Source of the DNA: Hymenopus coronatus | Lineage: Eukaryota > Arthropoda > Insecta > Mantodea > Hymenopodidae | Reading direction: 5' to 3' | DNA: 64,000 nucleotides | Assembly (NCBI GenBank): GCA_030762935.1 | Contig: CM060892.1 | Location: 92,476,827 to 92,540,826, forward strand | Shown here: piece by piece, positions 33,341-44,475 of the stretch | How the letters are laid out: every line of letters begins with the position of its first letter | Numbering within the stretch: the stretch's first letter is position 1 | Notes under the pieces: generated by a model | Databases searched by the model: none | The model's input: the letters and a program-made list of their open reading frames with translations, nothing else | What the model was told of the DNA's origin: nothing | Made by a program: the position numbers and the translations under genes

Positions 33341-33974
33341 TAATTTTTATAGTTATCTAAATTATGGTTTAGTTCAAAATTACTAATAGCATGTTACAAG
33401 GTCAAATATTTTGGTCCAAAGCTCATACAAAATATTTTTTTTTAATTATAGTAATTCAGTGACCAAACTTATTTAAATATCATAATTTAAATTTTTTGTG
33501 GATAATTCAAAACTATAATTCAGAAAATGACAATTTTCTAAAACTTTGAGGCGCAGAGAAATTTTGATTATGCATATATTTGGGTTACATTTATGAAGCA
33601 ATGTACAATTTGCAAAGTATTTAAGCAGTTTGAATAGAATATTATATTCATAATAATATAACAGACCTTCATTCACAGTAAACTTTTAAGAAAAATGTAT
33701 ACAGAAATGTTAGAATTTGAAATTTTGGATCCAGTGTCGCTTAAAATGAAAACAAATGTAGAATGTTGTATCAATATATATATATATATATATATATAAA
33801 TACAAATAATATTTTACACTCGAATATTTTTCAACAGCATGCGAATTTTACTATATTAGTGTAAACCACCACCACCACTACTTTTATAAAATAATTATGC
33901 TTTTAAGCAAGTTAGAATATTTTTTTAACTTGCACTATGCTTAGTTGAACTGTATAAGCAAATTATTCCTTTTA
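33341..33974. other. Anonymous AT-rich DNA with (TA)n
   Basis: A (TA)n tract at 33774-33799. Nothing else recognised. Confidence 0.5.
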
Positions 33975-34130
33975 AAAAAAGTGATGTGTTCCATTCATAT
34001 TACTTTCTACACCTCTGCAACAAATTACCTTTTCTTAAAAGCTTTTACTTCTAAATACTTCATGCCAATTGAGATAAACATTAGCAGAAATGGTGTTATT
34101 ACTTTCTTCCTTAACGGGACATTTTTTGTT
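33975..34130 (+). mobile_element. K repeat, 5' end fragment
   Basis: GTGATGTGTTCCATTCATAT, TACTTTCTACACCTCTGCAA, TTCATGCCAATTGAGATAAA and ATTAGCAGAAATGGTG, then similarity stops near TTCCTTAACGGG. Confidence 0.8.
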
Positions 34131-34794
34131 TTAGACACTAATAAAATCTCTATTATTGCTAGTTTCATAAAAAGTATACTTAAAGGATTTTAATGAATTT
34201 AAATATAATTTAAATGCTGGTCTGCATTTCTTTAAATCTGTTGTGCAATACCTATTTTTAGAACATTTGTATCTTTAAATTCTGTTTTCTCAATGCAGCA
34301 TTTTTGTATACTTATGTACGTTTTCCTCAGAAAGTATGAGAATTGGAAAGCCGAAATTTTCAGCACATATATACAACCCATGGTTGAACTTTCTGACCCA
34401 CAATTGTGACGTAATAGTGAAATTGATTATATTCAGAAAAATGCGAATTTTTTCAATTTTACTTTTTTGAATTTTCAAATAATTTTTTTTTTAATTTCTA
34501 CTGAAATTGTATCATAGCTAAATAATTGAGGATCAGAAGATAGTTGATTGTACTAAGAACAAATGTGCAAAACTGTAGTATCAGAGAATACGGCACACGA
34601 ATTCAAATGTTTTAATACTAAGTCTTATTACTTTTCTGCTGAATGAAATACTGTTTATAGACTCAACCACATAACACTTGAAATAATTGTCTTGATTTAT
34701 AGAATTCGCCATACAAGTTTCTGGAGAAACAGTTTGAATACTTTAAGAGCAGTGATAATTCAACTTACTTAAAGAGTAATTTCTATATGTATAG
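34131..34794. other. Anonymous AT-rich spacer
   Basis: No ORF, SINE head or K landmark recognised. Confidence 0.45.
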
Positions 34795-35388
34795 TCTACC
34801 TTGTCCCCTTAAAAGCAAAAGGAAACAACGGAATACGCTAGGTAAAGCATTAGTTAAAGGTTTTAAAGCAGGTTGCTATGGGGTCAGAATTTGACAAGTT
34901 CCCGTATGAGAAAAGTTTAGGGGCTTTAAAACTGAAACCAATAAAAGGGAATACCTCGCAAATGATAAATTCCAAGAATAAAAAAAGATATACGACATAA
35001 ATTATATGCTTTAACGAGATCTACATGTTTTGTGTAGTAAAATTTTTGTCCATCTCTTATGGTTTACCAGCTATTCAAAAGTCATCCAGGATGAAGGTGA
35101 CTTGAGAGGTCATTCCCAGAAAAATGAAGGTATACATTTTATCTGCCATGTAAATGACGTTAATTCACATTAATTTAATCAAAATTGTTAGATCCATTTT
35201 TGAGAAATTTAAAGAGTTTGAAATTTTTTCCATGTAACTGGTAGTTGGAGGTGAGGGGATTTTCCTGAAAATCTTCGTATCGCATCCTTGGAAGATAAAG
35301 AACTTAAACACCAAGTTTAGTATTTAAGGGACTTCTGATTTTTGAGCCATAATGCGTACAGTCACACACAGACATTCTTCTAAAAATC
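34795..35388 (+). mobile_element. K repeat, internal segment, truncated at both ends
   Basis: AAAGGTTTTAAAGCAGGTTG, TTCCCGTATGAGAAAAGTT, GAAACCAATAAAAGGGAATA, CATCTCTTATGGTTTACCAG, CTTCGTATCGCATCCTTGG and CACACAGACATTCTTCTAA, then direct fusion to the start of another K copy. It lacks the terminal hairpin. Confidence 0.85.
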
Positions 35389-36214
35389 TTGTGTGTTCAT
35401 TAACAAGACTTTCTCTACATCTCTGTAACAAATTGTTGTTAATAAGCTTGTTCTATGTACTTCACGCTAATTGAGATAAATATTATCAGAAATTGTCTTA
35501 TTACTTAGTTTTTTATAAGTAGAAGGGAAATTCGGGAATACATCACCCTAAACCAACAGTCAAATGTTTTAAAGGTAGTAACTATGGAATTTAACTCCGT
35601 TTCTTTGCGTGGCCAGGAGTTGGCAACTTTCCGTGTGAGAAAATTTTAAATATTTTAGTCTGAAACAAGTAACAAGGAATATCTCAGAAATGGTCAATTT
35701 CACAAAAAAAAAAAAAAAAAAAAAAAAAAAACTATGTGACATAAATTGTATTGTCTATCTCTTATAGTTTAACAGTTACGCAAAATTTAACTAAATTAAT
35801 TCAGAATAAATAGGAATTTAAAGGATATTCCCAGAATATTGAAAATATATATATATATCATTTGCCATTAAACATCTTTAATAGATGATTTTTTAATCAA
35901 AATCGTTAGAGCCATTTTTGAGAAAATCAACATTTTCGAATTTTTTCCATGTAAAGGTTAGTTTGCGTTGGGGGGCGGAGTTTTCTCAAAATCTTCGCGT
36001 CGCATCCCTGGAAGATACGAAAAATAAATACCAAGTATCGTATTTTATCCAATTTTCATTTTTGAGTTATCGTGTTTATAGGCACACGGACACAGGCACC
36101 AGGTTTAGTTTTGGTTACAGGGGACCCTGAAACGTATATTTATAGTTATTGGGATCTAATTTTCGGGCGGAATGCAATACCTTCTCTTTACACTATGTAC
36201 GGAGTACGTGTAGA
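35389..36214 (+). mobile_element. K repeat, nearly complete
   Basis: Starts TTGTGTGTTCATTAACAAGA then CTTTCTCTACATCTCTG. An A-run of 28 is at 35704-35731. CTTCGCGTCGCATCCCTGG and GGTTACAGGGGACCCTGAAA follow, then CCTTCTCTTTACACTATG. The last arm of the hairpin reads TACGTGTAGACAAACTAAAG. Confidence 0.88.
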
Positions 36215-36454
36215 CAAACTAAAGAGCCTATGGTCACATTTTTTCTTAATCTTTTATCGTTCAAATAGAGTGAAGTTCGACCCTCTTCATGATTTTCACA
36301 TTTTATACACCTCCAGACATATCTAGTGTTTTAACCGAAATACCAATCAATATTCCTGTTTTATTTAAATGCATTTTCATTAATCAATCACACCTGCCCA
36401 TCTTTATAAATCTGTACATAAAGATATTGCTAAGCCCTTTGTAAGATATAAGAG

Positions 36455-36599
36455 TGTTGTGACCTGTTAGTTAGAGAAGCTATTGTAATGCACCCAAAAG
36501 TTCGATACCGAGATTTCCCCGAAAATACATATTTTGGTACCTTCTGAATCCAAAAATAAGCGTTTTTATAAGCATGTCTGTCAGTGTGTGTCTCTTTCA

Positions 36600-36650
<51 letters not shown>

Positions 36651-37345
36651 TCATAGCCCAAAAACGAAAAGTCCGTTAAATACCAAACTTGGCATTTAAT
36701 TTAATACCTTCCAAGGATGCGACACAAATTTTCAAGAAAATTCCCCCATCTCCAACTACCCTTTAAATGGAAAAATTAAAAAAAAGTTGATTTCCTCAAA
36801 AATAGCTATAACGATTTTGATTAAGATTTTGTATATTAAGCATATTTACATGACAAATAAAATGCATATCTTGAATTTTCTGGGAATAACCTCTGAAGAC
36901 ATCTTTATTCTGGATGAATTTTGCGGAATTTTTCATTACTGGTACACAGTAAGAAATAGATAAAAACTTTAACAAGATATGTAGAGCTGTTAAATCACAC
37001 AATTTATGTTATATACATTTTTTCGTGTAGCTGATAGTTTCTGAGGTATTCCTTGTTATTGATTTCAGTTTTAAATTAATTTTCTCATGTGGGAATTTGT
37101 CTACTTCTGGTCATATAAAAAAAGGAACTAGAATCACATAGCAACCAGGCTTTTAAAAGATTTTACTATCACTTTATCCAAGTGTATTCCCTTATTTTCT
37201 TTCTACTTTCAAGAAAGGAAGTAACACGACCATTCCTGCTAATTTTATCTCGATTACTTTAATGAACGTAGGGGTAATAAGCTTTTTAACAAGAATTTGT
37301 TGCAGAGATGTAAAGAAAGCTATGTGAGTGGGTTATATCGGTAGT
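36455..37345 (-). mobile_element. K repeat, nearly complete
   Basis: Hairpin region partly lost. GATACCGAGATTTCCCCG, a long (GT)n(GC)n microsatellite at 36603-36650, CCAAAAACGAAAAGTCCG, GATGCGACACAAATTTTC, and the end ATGTAAAGAAAGCTATGTG. Confidence 0.88.
36603..36650. repeat. Microsatellite (GT)n(GC)n
   Basis: About 19 GT units followed by CG units, at the GT-rich position of the surrounding K copy. Confidence 0.95.
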
Positions 37346-37832
37346 TTGTGTAGCAAGTTTTATTTATTTCTTACGGTTTACCACTTATGTAAATTTCAGA
37401 AAAAACTCATCCAAAACAAAGAGGTCTTCAGAGGTTATTTCCAGAATATGAAGTTATATAGGTTATTTTTAGACAAATACTTATTAAATACCTTATTTCA
37501 ATCAAAATTCTGAGCACCGTTTTTGATAAAATAAAAATGTTCGAAAATTGTTCCATCTAAAGAGTATTTTTGGGTGGGGGAATCTTCTTGAAAATCGTTT
37601 GTCGCAACCTCGTGAGATACTAAACAAACACCAAGTTGGGTATTTAGCGGACTTTTCGTTTTTGAGCTATACTGTGCATTCACTGATCTTTTTCTAAAAT
37701 GCCTTTTTGTATTCAGGAGGTCTAAAAATATGTATTTCCATTGAAATCTAAGCATTGAATTTTTGGGTGGAATACAATTTCTTCTCTATACACTATGTAC
37801 ACAGTAAGTGTAGAGAAAGTAATATAATTTGT
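37346..37832 (+). mobile_element. K repeat, 3' half
   Basis: From TTACGGTTTACCACTTATG to the right end ACAGTAAGTGTAGAGAAAGT. Includes GAGGTCTTCAGAGGTTATTT and GACTTTTCGTTTTTGAGC. It abuts the opposite-oriented copy at 36455, making a fold-back junction at about 37345. Confidence 0.85.
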
Positions 37833-37884
37833 CTGGCCTATTTGAAATTGATTTAGTGTAAAACTGGAGTTTTATGCGCGTATT

Positions 37885-38352
37885 TTAAAACATATGAGGT
37901 GTTCCAGTCACATAACTTTCTCTGGATATCTACATCTCTGTAAAAATTATTGTTAAAATGCTTATTCTTCTATCTACTTCATGCTAATCGAGATAAACAT
38001 TAGCTGGAGTGGTCTTATTGCTTGCTTTCTTGTAATAGGGGAATACGTTAAGATAAAGCGAATGTCAACTCTTTTGTAAGCTGGTTTCCATGGTTTCAGT
38101 TTCTTTGCATTTACAGGAGCTAACAAATTCCCGTATGAGATAAGTAATAAGTATTTCAAAACTGAAACCAATAATAAGGAATATCTCGAAAATGGTCAAC
38201 TTCACGAAAAAAGTATGACAAATGATGTGTTTTAACGATAGGTATCTACATGTTTTGAGCGATAAGTTTCTGTCTGTCTCTTACGGTTTATCGTTATGCA
38301 AAACTCATTCACAATGCAGAGCTCTTCAGAGGTAATTCTCACAAAGATAAAA
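37885..38352 (+). mobile_element. K repeat, 5' half, ends at MITE B
   Basis: GAGGTGTTCCAGTCACATAA, CTTTCTCTGGATATC, ATGCTAATCGAGATAAACAT, GAAACCAATAATAAGGAAT, TCTTACGGTTTATCGTTATG and AGAGCTCTTCAGAGGTAATT. The copy is then interrupted by MITE B at 38353. The K 3' half is not found directly after the MITE. Confidence 0.82.
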
Positions 38353-38400
38353 CTATTCGATGGTTTCACCACACTAACGGACATGCAAGTGGCACGCACG

Positions 38401-38441
<41 letters not shown>

Positions 38442-38791
38442 CTGTCTTAAGACTTTTACTGGCGATCCATACTTGTAAGTGTTGAAAACATTAAGTTGTT
38501 CGGATGTGACATTTTTCAGATTACCGAAATTTTGACTTCTTGGGATCATTGGGTTTTAGCTTCACAGATCCCTCGGATACACCCTGTCGTCGTTCACACT
38601 CCTCAACTTATAGAAAATATCCCTCGGCTACGCTTTGCGGCTTAGGGCCCTCAACGTTGAGCTATGCTTTGCAGGTTAGGGCCGCAAATGTTTATAACAG
38701 AACTGTAAGTAACTACAATGCGGCTCTAATGACGAAATAAGAAAAGTGCTCACGTGTAGAAGTAATGCCAAGTGGTAGAACCATTGTATAC
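38353..38791 (+). mobile_element. MITE B, copy 1 (with internal CA expansion)
   Basis: The terminal CTATTCGATGGTTTCACC pairs with GGTAGAACCATTGTATAC at the other end as an imperfect inverted repeat. The interior matches copy 2 (39675-40048) in reverse complement: AAGTTGTTCGGATGTGACA, CATTGGGTTTTAGCTTCACA, GGCTACGCTTTGCGGCTTAG and TCTAATGACGAAATAA. A CA microsatellite (38393-38440) enlarges it relative to copy 2. No coding capacity; presumed nonautonomous DNA element. Confidence 0.75.
38393..38440. repeat. Microsatellite (GCAC)n(CA)n
   Basis: GCACGCAC units grade into about 16 CA units inside MITE B copy 1. Confidence 0.95.
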
Positions 38792-39554
38792 CTCTAAGGT
38801 AATTATTTACAAGTTGGGCCGCTAACTCTCTCCGCTGAGACTTATGCCAGTTTTGCACTCTAACGGGACCGGTGTGGTTAGAGAGGGATTATAGGTGCGG
38901 AGATGGTTTAAAAAACCAATGTTGTATCCATTGCGCTGTTAGGAGTTGTTGGAAATATCGATAATGAGGTACTACCACGATATAAAATTAGAAACATAAA
39001 TTTATATACACACACTAACCTAAACGGATTGGAACCTAACATCGCGCTAAATTTGAAACCCACAGGCTTTGAAATTGTCATCACAAATACAAAGTCAATC
39101 AATCGCACTTAGTTTCATTCGATTTTATAGCGGCCGAAGTTCTGCATAATAAAATTCACTGAACAACTCTATTTGTGTGAAACATACTTGTCATACATCA
39201 GCACAGCGTCTAGCGACATATGCCGGTGTTGCATTCCACAACACTGTTTGCCTGCCACCGACAATGAAACTCGGGTTTTAGGCATTTTAGTGTGTAGAAT
39301 TATTATATATTTACATTGCAAAAGTACTACAAGACTTCTTTATTTATATTCTACTCCTTCTAGGCTGCATACTTCATGAATATTCACAAAAAAAAGGATC
39401 GCTACGCGCGCGTAATAAATTAGCGTTTAACTTAATTACGGAGCTTTTCCGATAAAAAAAAATTGGTGAAAACGTAACAAGTATAAACCAAACTTACAGT
39501 CAAACCACAATTTGTTTAATTTCTAGAGGGGCCGAAGTTCTCTATAATAACCGA
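38792..39554. other. Spacer between the two MITE B copies, no gene recognised
   Basis: A moderately GC-containing stretch with a 68-codon frame at 39173-39379 lacking any motif. GCGGCCGAAGTTCT near 39132 and GGGGCCGAAGTTCT near 39530 resemble each other and suggest a short internal repeat. Confidence 0.4.
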
Positions 39555-40246
39555 ATATTTTTTCCATACATAGAAAGGGTAGTTTGAGGTGGGGGTGTTT
39601 TCCTCAAAATCTTGGTGTCGCATCCTAAACTGAAAACGAGCTTAGTTTGATATTTTACTGTATTTTCATTATTAGTATACAATGGTTCCACCTCTTGGCA
39701 TTACTTCTATACGCGGGTACTTTTGTTATTTCGTCATTAGAGCCGCATTGTAATTACTTACTGGTCTGTTATAAACATTTAGGGCCCTAAGCTGCAAAGC
39801 GTAGCCCAACGTGGAGGGCCCTAAGCCGCAATGCGTAGCCGAGGGATATATTTTATAAGTTGAGGAGTGTAGCAGTTGCGGCCGAATGCGACAGGGTGTA
39901 GACGATGGAGCTGTGAAGCTAAAACCCCAATGTTCCCAAGAAGAAGTAAACATTTTGGCAATCTGGCAACTTTCACATCTGAACAACTTAGCGCGTGTGT
40001 GCGTACCGCGCGCATGTCAGTATATGGGTGGTGGAACCGTCGTATAGCTTTACCGTCTTTTCTTTTTGAGTTACTGTGTTCACACATACATAAATCGCGT
40101 GCGCACCCTTTTCTAATTCATTTTTTCAGATACAGGGATCCATCCTAAAACGTTTATTCCCGGTGAAATCCGGCTATCGAATTTTAGGATGGAGTGCAGT
40201 ACGATTTCCACATACGCACCGCGTACTTTGTAGAGAAAGTAAAAAC
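39555..40246 (+). mobile_element. K repeat, 3' half, split by MITE B
   Basis: TTTTTTCCATACATAGAAAG, GTGTTTTCCTCAAAATCTTG and GTGTCGCATCC, then MITE B. It resumes TTTTCTTTTTGAGTTACTG, GATACAGGGATCCATCC and CGGTGAAATCCGGCTATCG, and ends TACTTTGTAGAGAAAGTAAA. Confidence 0.82.
39675..40048 (-). mobile_element. MITE B, copy 2
   Basis: GTATACAATGGTTCCACC and the complementary end GGTGGAACCGTCGTATAG form the terminal inverted repeat. Lies inside a K copy and in opposite orientation to copy 1. The K sequence before (TTTACTGTATTTTCATT) and after (TTTACCGTCTTTTCTTT) look like two versions of one site, so a target duplication of up to about 17 bp is possible. Contains two head-to-tail copies of GGGCCCTAAGCNGCAANGCG (39781-39840). 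Confidence 0.75.
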
Positions 40247-41324
40247 AAATCACGTGACTCATGTTTATTAGAACAAAGAGTTTAGACAAAACTATTGTTT
40301 AAATAACCATGCAACGCATTTTTATTCGTGACAAAAATACCACTATTACTATGTATGACGTATCAAAATAATATCTTGCATACTGCTGATTTTCCGAATT
40401 TTACAGCTTCATTACCTCAAGTTAGATATACAAGTAAATATTACTGTTTCTCTACACTATTCACCAGCAAATAGTTTTCAAGTGGGATTGTTTCGATATT
40501 TTTTTCGGACATTTAGGGCAATTTGCACATTCTTTCTATAACCGGGGTAAAGGAGGCCTTACTTTCCTTCTGTTCGTGAAGGGTGTGTTGTATTGGCTTG
40601 TGAACAAAGGCCCTAACCGCCCCCCACCAATTAAATTTGCCCAAAATATGATTCTTAAGAATATTTTTCAAAACATTTGGTTTCTTAACAGTACTTTTAT
40701 TATTCTTTCGTACTATACAGATTTCTTTCTTTACTCAATTCACATCCGCCAGAGTAATGAAATGTAATTTTTTGGCTTACCTACTTTTGAAGGAGATTCC
40801 ATAGACGTCCACTAACACCTTCAACTGCTTTCGTTTTAATCTTGTTTCTGCATAGTCTGTTTAATTTTCCACAGTTTTCACATCCATGATTTTACTGTAT
40901 GTTTTGTTCTATGATCACTATCGTTCGAATATATTTTTATAAATCACTTACAGGTTTCTAACACACCTACCCACGTACTAACACTACCCCTAAATAATTT
41001 TGCGAAGTTAAATGTATAGTTTCCTAACGCAATCACTACACGCCCATTTCACTTATTTTTTTCTCCTCGGCCATTGTCTACACGCACACCCGTCTACACT
41101 GCAATGCACTGGTGTACTGAATGAACAGGTCTACAAGGTCAAGATTTACTGGGCGACCGAATCGATTAGTGTATTCCCGTTCGACTTACGCAGGTAGTAA
41201 TTTTAGCAACACAAAACTCAGAACCAAATCGACTTAGGGAGGTAGTTAGAATATTTAATTACAGCAGTTCCTTTTTGGTGCGCAAAGGATCAGCTGATCT
41301 ACAATTGCTGCTTCAGAGGAAATT
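40247..41324. other. Anonymous DNA with one repeat G copy
   Basis: Apart from repeat G at 40600-40735 nothing is recognised; short ORFs carry no motif. Confidence 0.45.
40600..40735 (+). repeat. Repeat G, copy 1
   Basis: Matches 45655-45790: GGCCCTAACCGCCCC / AGCCCTACCGTCCC, AAATTTGCCCAAAAT, AAGAATATTTTTCAAAACA, and a TTATTATTC..ATACTATA stretch. Short, noncoding, nature unknown. Confidence 0.6.
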
Positions 41325-42190
41325 AGAGGAAAAGAATCTTATGTGTTCCATTCTTATAAATTCCTCTAGCTTGTACACATACAATCTATTCTTATTTCAC
41401 ACTATTACTTTATCTACATTCTTTTATCATTCTAACCGAGATAAACATAGCAAAATGGTATTATTACTTGCTTTCTTGTAGGTAGAAAATGAATAGACTA
41501 AACTTACGTGATATTAAAATATTTTAAAAGCTGGACCTATGTGAAACAATTGAAGTGCCGTTCGCTTTGCATGGTCTGCAGTAAAACAAGAGACATGAAA
41601 CGAAAGATGACTTTCCGTTTGATAAGAGTTACGTAGTTTAAAATTGAAACCAATAACAAAGAATATCTCAGAAAATGTCAATTCTATTTAAAAAATGGCA
41701 TATGACAAAATATGTGTGTTAACGAGATCAATATTTTTGTTCAGTACGTTGTGTGTATCTCTTACGGTTTAACTGTTATATAAAGTTCAGCATAATTCAT
41801 AGAGAATAAAGAGGTATTTAGAGGCTATTCCCAGATATAAATTTTTTCATCTTAATATCTCTAATACACAATATTTTAATCAAAATCTTTAGAACCATTT
41901 TTATTAAAGAAGGAACATTTTAAAATATTATACCATTTGAAGCGTAGTTTGAGACGGTGGGGATTTTGAAATTCTTTCTGAACGGAAAATGTAAGTTTGG
42001 TATTTAACGTCTTTTCATTCTTGAGCTATGCTGTCAACACACACACACACACACACTCTGAAGGTTTTTTTTTTTTTTGTCTCGATACATATATCTGCTG
42101 TGAAATTGGTTATCGATTTTTTTAGTGGAATAGAATACCTTACTAATCTACTACGTACGTTGTTCGTACATATGGACTAGAGAAATTAAA
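41325..42190 (+). mobile_element. K repeat, nearly complete
   Basis: TTATGTGTTCCATTCTTAT, then ACCGAGATAAACATAGCAAA, GAAACCAATAACAAAGAAT and CTCTTACGGTTTAACTG. A (CA)n at 42036-42056 and T-run at 42066-42079 lie at the usual expansion sites. The 3' hairpin reads TACGTACGTTGTTCGTACAT and ends GACTAGAGAAATTAAAA. Confidence 0.82.
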
Positions 42191-43043
42191 AATTGACGTG
42201 GGAGGGAGTCGGTATCCACCCAATCAAGTTATCTAGTTTTAACGCTTTCTAGTTTTCTTTGTCTAGCAAGAACAACTTACCAGTGCTAAGTTGTTTTGCA
42301 TTTAAAAAGAATAAAATGTGTTCTACCGTTTATGTTATGGGTATTTCATTTTAACGTTGAGCGTCTGTTCTCTAAAATATTGTATCATTTGACCCTCCTT
42401 CAAAGGTAATTATTTTACAGCATTTAAGTTTTGAATCTGCACTTCTAACAGTTTTCCAGAATATTGTATGTATATATGCATGCATATAGGTACGTATGAT
42501 GTATGTACACAAATGGGAGTTGAATAAGTGCAAATAACTTAATATTTAATAGAGAAAAAATGTATATATATATATACATATGTGTATCTCATTTTATCCG
42601 CTTAATATTATCAATAAATAATAACTTTTAGAGTCTAAGGTATTTCAGAAATTTTATTAATTTATTAGTCATATTTTCAGAGTATTGTGAACTAATTGTT
42701 ATCTTATATATTCAATATGTAACACTTTATGTATGAATTCTGAATATTGTATTGTATTGCTTTTGTATTTTCGGGTTAAAACTCTTGGAGACTAAATAAA
42801 TAACAATAAGATAAACAAATAAAATAATTTTTGAAATAAGCAATATTACTTTGCAGTAACGAAAAGTACATAAATTAAATTCCCTGGCATTATGAAAGGC
42901 TTTATGTAAAGGAAATGATAGAATTGTTTCTCAACATGAGTTGACTTTCACTCGTTTATCATATGATAATTAGGACATATTCTCTTTATATTTAATCATA
43001 TATGCTATTAATAAAACATCACGGAATAATGTGTAAACTAAGA
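42191..43043. other. Anonymous AT-rich DNA
   Basis: No gene or repeat family recognised. Confidence 0.5.
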
Positions 43044-43174
43044 ATATAATATAATATAATATAATATATAATGTAATATATAATGTAATATATAATGTAA
43101 TATATAATGTAATATATAATGTAATATATAATGTAATATATAATGTAATATAATATAATATAATATAATATAAT
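43044..43174. repeat. 12-bp minisatellite with AATAT flanks
   Basis: About seven tandem copies of TAATGTAATATA flanked by (ATAAT)n runs. Three overlapping reverse frames through it are artefacts (repeating I-L-H-Y tetrapeptide). Confidence 0.95.
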
Positions 43175-43759
43175 AGATATTGGTGGATTTGGTGGATTTC
43201 CACAGTGCATATTGGAAGCAATAAACTAATTGTATAAAGATGGAGATATAATCATAGACATTTGATTTAAAATAGCAGGAATAATTAAGACTAAGAGTGG
43301 CTGGCTTAAAATATGAGTGTAGCTTATCAGCTACTTTGTTTATATATAAACAAATGTGTGACATTTTAAATAAATTGACCATGTTAGTAAACCTAGAAAG
43401 AAGATTCGGTAATGTATATATAAATAATCTGATAATAGTTCAGATAATTGAAAGTGATTTCTAGAAATTCTTGCATGAGGTAAAAATATTGTGTAAATTA
43501 TATGATTTTAGAATATCAATAACAAAAATAAGCATTATGGCTTTCAAACTAAAAAATTGAATGTCTACAACAATAGTGCTTAGAGAGTGACACTAGCTTT
43601 AATTTAGAAAGATATATTGATATTAAAATAAATACATATATTTCAGTCAGTTTGTTGAACTATACAGATAACTTTTAGAGACAGAATAAGAAGTGAAACT
43701 AAAATAAAATTCTGCAAAGTTATGGCAATCCCCACAATGTTGTTCGAAACAAGCAAAAA
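43175..43759. other. Anonymous AT-rich DNA
   Basis: Nothing recognised; no ORF of note. Confidence 0.5.
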
Positions 43760-44030
43760 CATAGAGATTGGACACTGAGCTGACTTTTCACCCGGAGCTC
43801 CGGTTTCGGCTGATGTGGCCAATTTTATTTAACCGAAAGCATTCTCTATCTGTTATAGAATTTTAAGTATGTATGTGAGAGTGAATATGCGTGTGTGTGT
43901 GTTTAAAGAAAACGAAAATGATTAAAAGACTTGCGTTCAAGAACCTATAGACAATGAGTTGTTTCCTAAGTCAAAGTACACGATATGACCATAGATGTTG
44001 AATGGGGCTATATAATAAAACAGTTAAAAA
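43760..44030 (+). mobile_element. SINE B, diverged, head damaged
   Basis: GCTGACTTTTCACCCGGAGC (head), TGTGAGAGTGAATATGCG, GAGTTGTTTCCTAAGTCAAA and CGATATGACCATAGATG, ending in A's. Box A is truncated and box B mutated (CTCCGGTTTCGG). It lies about 170 bases upstream of another SINE B in the same orientation. Confidence 0.75.
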
Positions 44031-44200
44031 AACAGAATTCAGACGCCAGAGATGAGGTTCCTTAGGCAAGTAAAGGGTTGCGCCAAACTCATTAAGATTA
44101 ACAATTAGGAAATAAGAGAGGAACGAAAATTAGAATATTTACATAGCAAAGGGGTGAACCAAAAACAAAAATGGATTGAGCACAAGAACAAAATGACTAT

Positions 44201-44431
44201 CGACTGCCTCCGTGGTTGAGTGGTCAGCAAGCTGATTTCTCACCCGGAGTTCCCGGTTCTATTCCCGGCTGGGGTGGGGAATGTTTCTTTGACGAGAGTT
44301 ATTATCTATCCTCCATAGAGTCTGGATGTTATTATGTGAGAGTAAATGTGTGTTTGAGGGGGAAAAAAACGATAAACCCAACGTAAAGAACCTACAGACG
44401 ATTTATTTTTAGTGCAATGTCCCCGAAATGA

Positions 44432-44469
<38 letters not shown>
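44201..44469 (+). mobile_element. SINE B with (TA)n tail
   Basis: Head CCTCCGTGGTTGAGTGGTCA, box B CGGTTCTATTCCCGGC, and body CATAGAGTCTGGATGTTAT and CCCCGAAATGACCA. It then passes into about 18 TA units where the reference copy has its final body and A-tail. Flanking AAATGACTAT (44191-44200) and AAAAGACTAT (44470-44479) are a likely target duplication. Confidence 0.88.

Positions 44470-44470
<1 letters not shown>
44434..44470. repeat. Microsatellite (TA)n
   Basis: About 18 TA units forming the 3' end of the SINE B copy. Confidence 0.95.

Positions 44471-44475
<5 letters not shown>

Noticed and set aside
38232..38549. 105-codon reverse ORF
   Set aside because: It translates a CA microsatellite plus K and MITE B sequence; no conserved residues.
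43044..43174. CRISPR-like array
   Set aside because: Direct tandem repeats without spacers in eukaryotic AT-rich DNA; no cas genes.
43038..43382. 114-codon reverse ORF
   Set aside because: Most of it is the translated 12-bp minisatellite (repeating I-L-H-Y).
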